Source of the DNA: CAZYSK01 sp964649415
GTDB taxonomy: Bacteria; Chloroflexota; Anaerolineae; B4-G1
Reading direction: 5' to 3'
DNA length: 64,000 nt
Assembly: GCA_964649415.1 (NCBI GenBank)
Contig: CAZYSK010000011.1
Coordinates: forward strand, 1 to 64,000
Notes under the pieces: model-generated
Seen by the model: the letters and a program-made list of their open reading frames with translations, nothing else
Told to the model about the DNA's origin: nothing
The model's database searches: none
Program-made: the position numbers and the translations under genes
Part shown: positions 60,869 through 64,000 of the stretch, piece by piece
Position numbering within the stretch: the first letter of the stretch is position 1
Layout: the number at the start of each line of letters is the position of its first letter

Positions 60869-62056
60869 CTAGCCCGGCCAACGCTTTCGCCATTCGTCGA
60901 CGAAAATGTCGATGTTGCGCCAGGTACGCGGGGCATCCACCGTGATATTGTCGACCGGTGACAGAATGAAGCCAGTGGGACCGAGGATCTCGATCGCATG
61001 GTGGACCGCCGAACGGACCTCCTCCTCGGTTCCCCTCTCAACCGTCACAGCTCCAGAGACACCGCCCCACAGGCTGATCTCGCCCGCGAATTTCTCCTTC
61101 AACATCCCGATGTCCATGCGCGCGTCTTGAACGGGATCGACGCCGATCAGCACATCTATGCCCGCCTCCAGGTAGAAGTCAAACAGGGGTGCTGTCCCAC
61201 TCGTGCTGATGACGCCGAACTTCGTCCCGTGTTCGTGGGCCAGGTCAGCCTCCGCCTTCAGCCGGGGCAGAATAGCCTCCCGATGGAACCGAGGCGTGAC
61301 GAAGTCGCACCCCTCGTACCACGCACGGCGAATGTACAGATCCACCGGCGCGGAGAGCACCACTTCCATCCGCTGCTTGTTCCACACGTGGATCATGTCC
61401 AACAGATCGGCGACGAAGTCCGGCTGCTGCATGGTCAAGAGCATCAGATTCTCCATGCCACACAGCCAGTTCGCCATGTCCATTCCAACGCCCCACCCTC
61501 CCGCCAGGAAAACCCCGTGCCTCTCAGCGAAGTCGTTTGCGTGCCTGGCCTCCTCCGCAAATCGGGCGACGTCATCCTCGTGGGGCGGCATCAGGAAATA
61601 CTGCAGCGCCTCCAGATCCTCCGGGCCGGTGATGAGCGGTTTCGCTGCCCGTGGGATCTGGTAGTCGTCGACAAACGGGATATGGTCGCCATGCGTCCAA
61701 TCCTCAGAGAGACGCACGCTCGTCGTCAGCTTGCCACCCGGCGTACTATACTCCTTGTGCAGAACGTCGGGGCCACCCGCTATCTCCTCGCGCCACTCCT
61801 TCGTCGTGACCTCGGGATGGAAACGCATCGGCAACCCGCGTAGATCCGGGTGCTCTGGACGCGCCCGCCGCGGGGCGACGGGGATGAACAGCATAGCGTC
61901 GAGCCCCATCGCCTGCTGGGCCTCGGCGATCTTGTACCTATCCGCATGATGGCGTCTGCGTAGCGCGGTGAAGCTCATGAAACAACAGGGAACGTGATCC
62001 ACCTCCTGATGATTCAGCGCCCGCAACATACGCTGTCGCGACGTCAATTCAACCAC
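60869..62056 (-). CDS. Uroporphyrinogen decarboxylase-family protein (copy A)
   Basis: 395 residues from a GTG at 62054-62056, seven bases after AGGAGG. Motifs: MLRALNHQEVDHVPCCF at the start, FLAGGWGVGMDM, GVISTSGTAPLFDFYLEAGI, LIGVDPVQDARMDI and LWGGVSGAVTVERGT. In this branch (MtaA/CmuA-like) enzymes move methyl groups to corrinoid or CoM rather than making haem. No corrinoid protein lies nearby. Ends 36 nt before the -35 box of the DeoR operon. Confidence 0.85.
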   Translation of the reverse strand: MVELTSRQRMLRALNHQEVDHVPCCFMSFTALRRRHHADRYKIAEAQQAMGLDAMLFIPVAPRRARPEHPDLRGLPMRFHPEVTTKEWREEIAGGPDVLHKEYSTPGGKLTTSVRLSEDWTHGDHIPFVDDYQIPRAAKPLITGPEDLEALQYFLMPPHEDDVARFAEEARHANDFAERHGVFLAGGWGVGMDMANWLCGMENLMLLTMQQPDFVADLLDMIHVWNKQRMEVVLSAPVDLYIRRAWYEGCDFVTPRFHREAILPRLKAEADLAHEHGTKFGVISTSGTAPLFDFYLEAGIDVLIGVDPVQDARMDIGMLKEKFAGEISLWGGVSGAVTVERGTEEEVRSAVHHAIEILGPTGFILSPVDNITVDAPRTWRNIDIFVDEWRKRWPG

Positions 62057-62150
62057 CAATTATCCTCCTGTTTCCAATCCTTCGAGTCTAGGCAACGCGC
62101 GACCCGGTTTTCCAACTGATCCGGCGAGAGCAGAGAGAGCCGAAAAGATC

Positions 62151-63263
62151 TCACGAGGCATTGATCGGATAGCTCCCGTGCTCCTCAATTGCCTCCATGA
62201 TGGCGTTGGTCCCTGCCTTGAACACCTTCTCGGTCTCGTCGTCCGCCGCCCCCCAGAACCCCATCTCGGTGAAACCGATAACCAACGCGTTGCCTGGGGG
62301 ATCGCTTTTGAGAAGCTCACTGGCGTAGCGCTTCGTCGCTTCAGCGCCGGACCAGAACAAGGTCTCAGGGAAGTTGACCCAGATAATGGCCTCCTCACCC
62401 CACGCATCCCGGGCATCTTTCAGGGACAGGTCGCCCACAGGGGGTGGCGTGAAGGCCTCAAACACGTCGACGCCCGTCTCGGTCACCACATCCCTATACT
62501 GCGCCAGGTTAGTCGCGTGCACGTGCAACGCGCAGATCTTTCCCTTCGACTGGAAAAACGGGACCCACTTCTTGTAGAAAGGCAGTTCGTACTTCCGGAA
62601 CTGCTTCACGCTCCACACACCATCCACCTCGCCGAAGGCGATGAACTCGGCCGGGGACTCAGCCACCAAGAGAAGTCGCCTCTCCTCCCGCCGCTCGAGC
62701 GCCTCTAGCAAGCGGGCGAAGTGATCGGGATGATCGTGCTGCTCGTACACCCACGTGTCGAGCCCATACACTTGTCCGAAGAAGCGCTTGCTGGCCCCAT
62801 AGGGCGGGTTCTCGAGCACGGGATCTATGCCCCACTCGCGGATGATCCCGTCCCGACCCACGTCGCGAGCCTCGTCGAAGTAGGTGCTGGGCTCGGCGTG
62901 AAACACCGTATCCTCGAGCATGAATATGACCGGGTCGTAATCGTCCACGCCCTTGATCATACCCTCTACCTCTACGGCCAGGCCGTCGCTGACCCGCCCT
63001 ACGTGCCCCTTCATGCGAGTTGACACGTCGCCCTCGGGCGTATGGTAGATCGTGAGAGTCGTGTCGCCCTCGGCCCTGGTCTCAACCGTCACGTTGGGTG
63101 TCTCCGTCCAGATGGTCGAGCGCCGCAGGCACAGGCCCATGCCCCGATTCCTCAAGTCCCGGGCGAAATCCCCACGCGGAACCAGGTTGTCATACGGTGC
63201 AAAGGGCACCTGATCCGGCTCCTCGTGGTGCAGTACGGCGTTGATCCTGGTCAAGAAATCCAT
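62151..63263 (-). CDS. Uroporphyrinogen decarboxylase-family protein (copy B)
   Basis: 370 residues. MDFLTRINAVLHHEEPDQVP is the family start. LVAESPAEFIAFGEVDGVWS and KGKICALHVHATNLAQYRDVV with EAFTPPPVGDLSLKDA complete the barrel. A different subfamily from copy A (little identity beyond the start). Upstream is a GH4 glycosidase, so sugar-linked methoxy chemistry is possible but speculative. Confidence 0.82.
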   Translation of the reverse strand: MDFLTRINAVLHHEEPDQVPFAPYDNLVPRGDFARDLRNRGMGLCLRRSTIWTETPNVTVETRAEGDTTLTIYHTPEGDVSTRMKGHVGRVSDGLAVEVEGMIKGVDDYDPVIFMLEDTVFHAEPSTYFDEARDVGRDGIIREWGIDPVLENPPYGASKRFFGQVYGLDTWVYEQHDHPDHFARLLEALERREERRLLLVAESPAEFIAFGEVDGVWSVKQFRKYELPFYKKWVPFFQSKGKICALHVHATNLAQYRDVVTETGVDVFEAFTPPPVGDLSLKDARDAWGEEAIIWVNFPETLFWSGAEATKRYASELLKSDPPGNALVIGFTEMGFWGAADDETEKVFKAGTNAIMEAIEEHGSYPINAS

Positions 63264-63311
63264 CGGATTGCTCCAATCCGCGATTGCTCCAATCCGCGCT
63301 CGCTCTCCGTT

Positions 63312-64000
63312 CTAGAAGAAGTTGGGCAGATCCTGTCGATGCGCCTCCAGAAGTTCGTCGGCCATCTTCCGCGCCACCTCCCGACTCGCGACCGCCCCGT
63401 CGGCCAGCAACGCCTCGACGAACAGACCGCGGTCGCCCGCCAGGGCAGCCTCGACCGTCAACAGCGTGGCCGAAAGCTTGCGATTGATGATCGCGGCGAG
63501 CGTGTCGGGGAAATCGGGAATCTGCAGCGGGCGCAACCCAGTCGCAGTCGCGGCGGCGGGCATCTCGAGGATCGCCTCGTACGGCAAGTTGGGCACCGCG
63601 CCGTGATTCGGCAGGTTGATGGAGTAGACCCGCCGGTCGTCGCGTTCGATAGAGCGCAGGATGTTCACCAGCAGCTCGTGCTCTCCCTCCGCCCGGTCGA
63701 AGACGCTCTCATCCAGCGGTTTCTCCCCCAATGCCTGAGCCTGCATGTCAGCATAGATCTCGTCGCCCCAGGCGATAGTGCCCTCAAAGGTGTAGGCATC
63801 CACGCCCAACGTCTTGCCATAGTACTGACCGCCGGGGAAGCGTTCTGGGAAGAACTCGGATGCGTGCCGGTCGTTGACTGCCGGGTACGCACCATAGGCG
63901 TCGAAGATGGACCACGAGAAGGGATTGTCAAGCGCCGTGAAGGATTCCTCGCCCGCCCCCATCTCAAAGAACATCTGACCCAGCCGCCCATTCTCCTGTG
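63312..64000 (-). CDS. GH4-family glycosidase (partial, N-terminus outside window)
   Basis: The frame is open from the right edge (64000) to the stop at 63312, about 229 residues. The C-terminal part shows VYSINLPNHGAVPNLPYEAI, LEMPAAATATGLRPLQI and DTLAAIINRKLSATLLTVEA, characteristic of the NAD+- and Mn2+-dependent family 4 glycosidases. The N-terminal NAD-binding Rossmann half is not in the window. Its branch (alpha-galacturonidase, alpha-glucosidase or 6-phospho-glycosidase) cannot be told. Confidence 0.85.
   Translation of the reverse strand, partial: QENGRLGQMFFEMGAGEESFTALDNPFSWSIFDAYGAYPAVNDRHASEFFPERFPGGQYYGKTLGVDAYTFEGTIAWGDEIYADMQAQALGEKPLDESVFDRAEGEHELLVNILRSIERDDRRVYSINLPNHGAVPNLPYEAILEMPAAATATGLRPLQIPDFPDTLAAIINRKLSATLLTVEAALAGDRGLFVEALLADGAVASREVARKMADELLEAHRQDLPNFF

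Overview
This 64 kb window has high GC and looks like a chromosomal segment of an uncultured Chloroflexota bacterium, probably of Anaerolineae type. The assignment is inference from gene content: large secreted FG-GAP/beta-helix proteins with YLPVVL/FLPFVL-type motifs, a TIGR03960-like radical SAM plus DUF2344 pair beside rplU-rpmA-rpmE, a 'glutamate mutase L' gene inside an uncharacterised membrane cluster, and many GGAGG and TTGACA/TATAAT-type signals. No rRNA, CRISPR array, phage or intact insertion sequence was found. One tRNA (Glu, CUC) is present.

Layout. 1-9.2 kb: three exported proteins (a partial FG-GAP protein, a beta-helix protein, and a 1,762-residue protein with 21 FG-GAP repeats); the last two start from divergent promoters. 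9.2-12.9 kb: a remnant with a palindromic element, then a B12-binding-like radical SAM protein, a zinc-ribbon protein and a cupin. 12.9-15.9 kb (minus): metallo-beta-lactamase-fold hydrolase, nuclease-like protein, phosphoesterase-PHP fusion. 16-22.3 kb (plus): uvrA, a putative glycoside hydrolase, queG. 22.5-25.4 kb (plus): a compact signalling operon of two receiver proteins, an RsbT-like protein and a hybrid kinase lacking the usual phosphoacceptor histidine. 25.4-27.1 kb (minus): two tandem hypoxanthine phosphoribosyltransferases and thymidine kinase. 27.2-32.6 kb (minus): rpmE (fused to an RpoA-CTD-like domain), rpmA, rplU, DUF2344 protein, M29 aminopeptidase, radical SAM protein, YjbQ. 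32.6-37.5 kb: tRNA-Glu, PPi-type phosphofructokinase, TPR-GGDEF protein, acyltransferase.

37.6-46.9 kb (plus) is the most intriguing region: eight tightly spaced, mostly overlapping genes encoding small and multi-spanning membrane proteins, a double zinc-ribbon protein with a 162-bp minisatellite, an ASKHA-fold MutL-like protein, a lipoyl-like/KOW-like protein and a protein with an LPXTG-like tail. I recognise no described system with this composition. It is my main candidate for an undescribed envelope-associated complex.

47-60.8 kb (minus) is one long transcription direction from a strong promoter at 60.8 kb: DeoR regulator, AgaS-like SIS isomerase, sugar-binding lipoprotein, two duplicated MalF/MalG-type permease pairs, a GH114-type polygalactosaminidase lipoprotein, an amidohydrolase, a tagatose-bisphosphate aldolase, a PfkB kinase, a GatZ/KbaZ-like protein and a Clp1-like P-loop protein. 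Together these suggest that galactosamine-containing polymers are cut outside the cell, imported and degraded through tagatose phosphates. 60.9-64 kb (minus): two uroporphyrinogen-decarboxylase-family proteins and a partial GH4 glycosidase.

Limits: all assignments come from reading translations and motifs without database searches. Start codons were chosen from ribosome-binding sites and overlaps.
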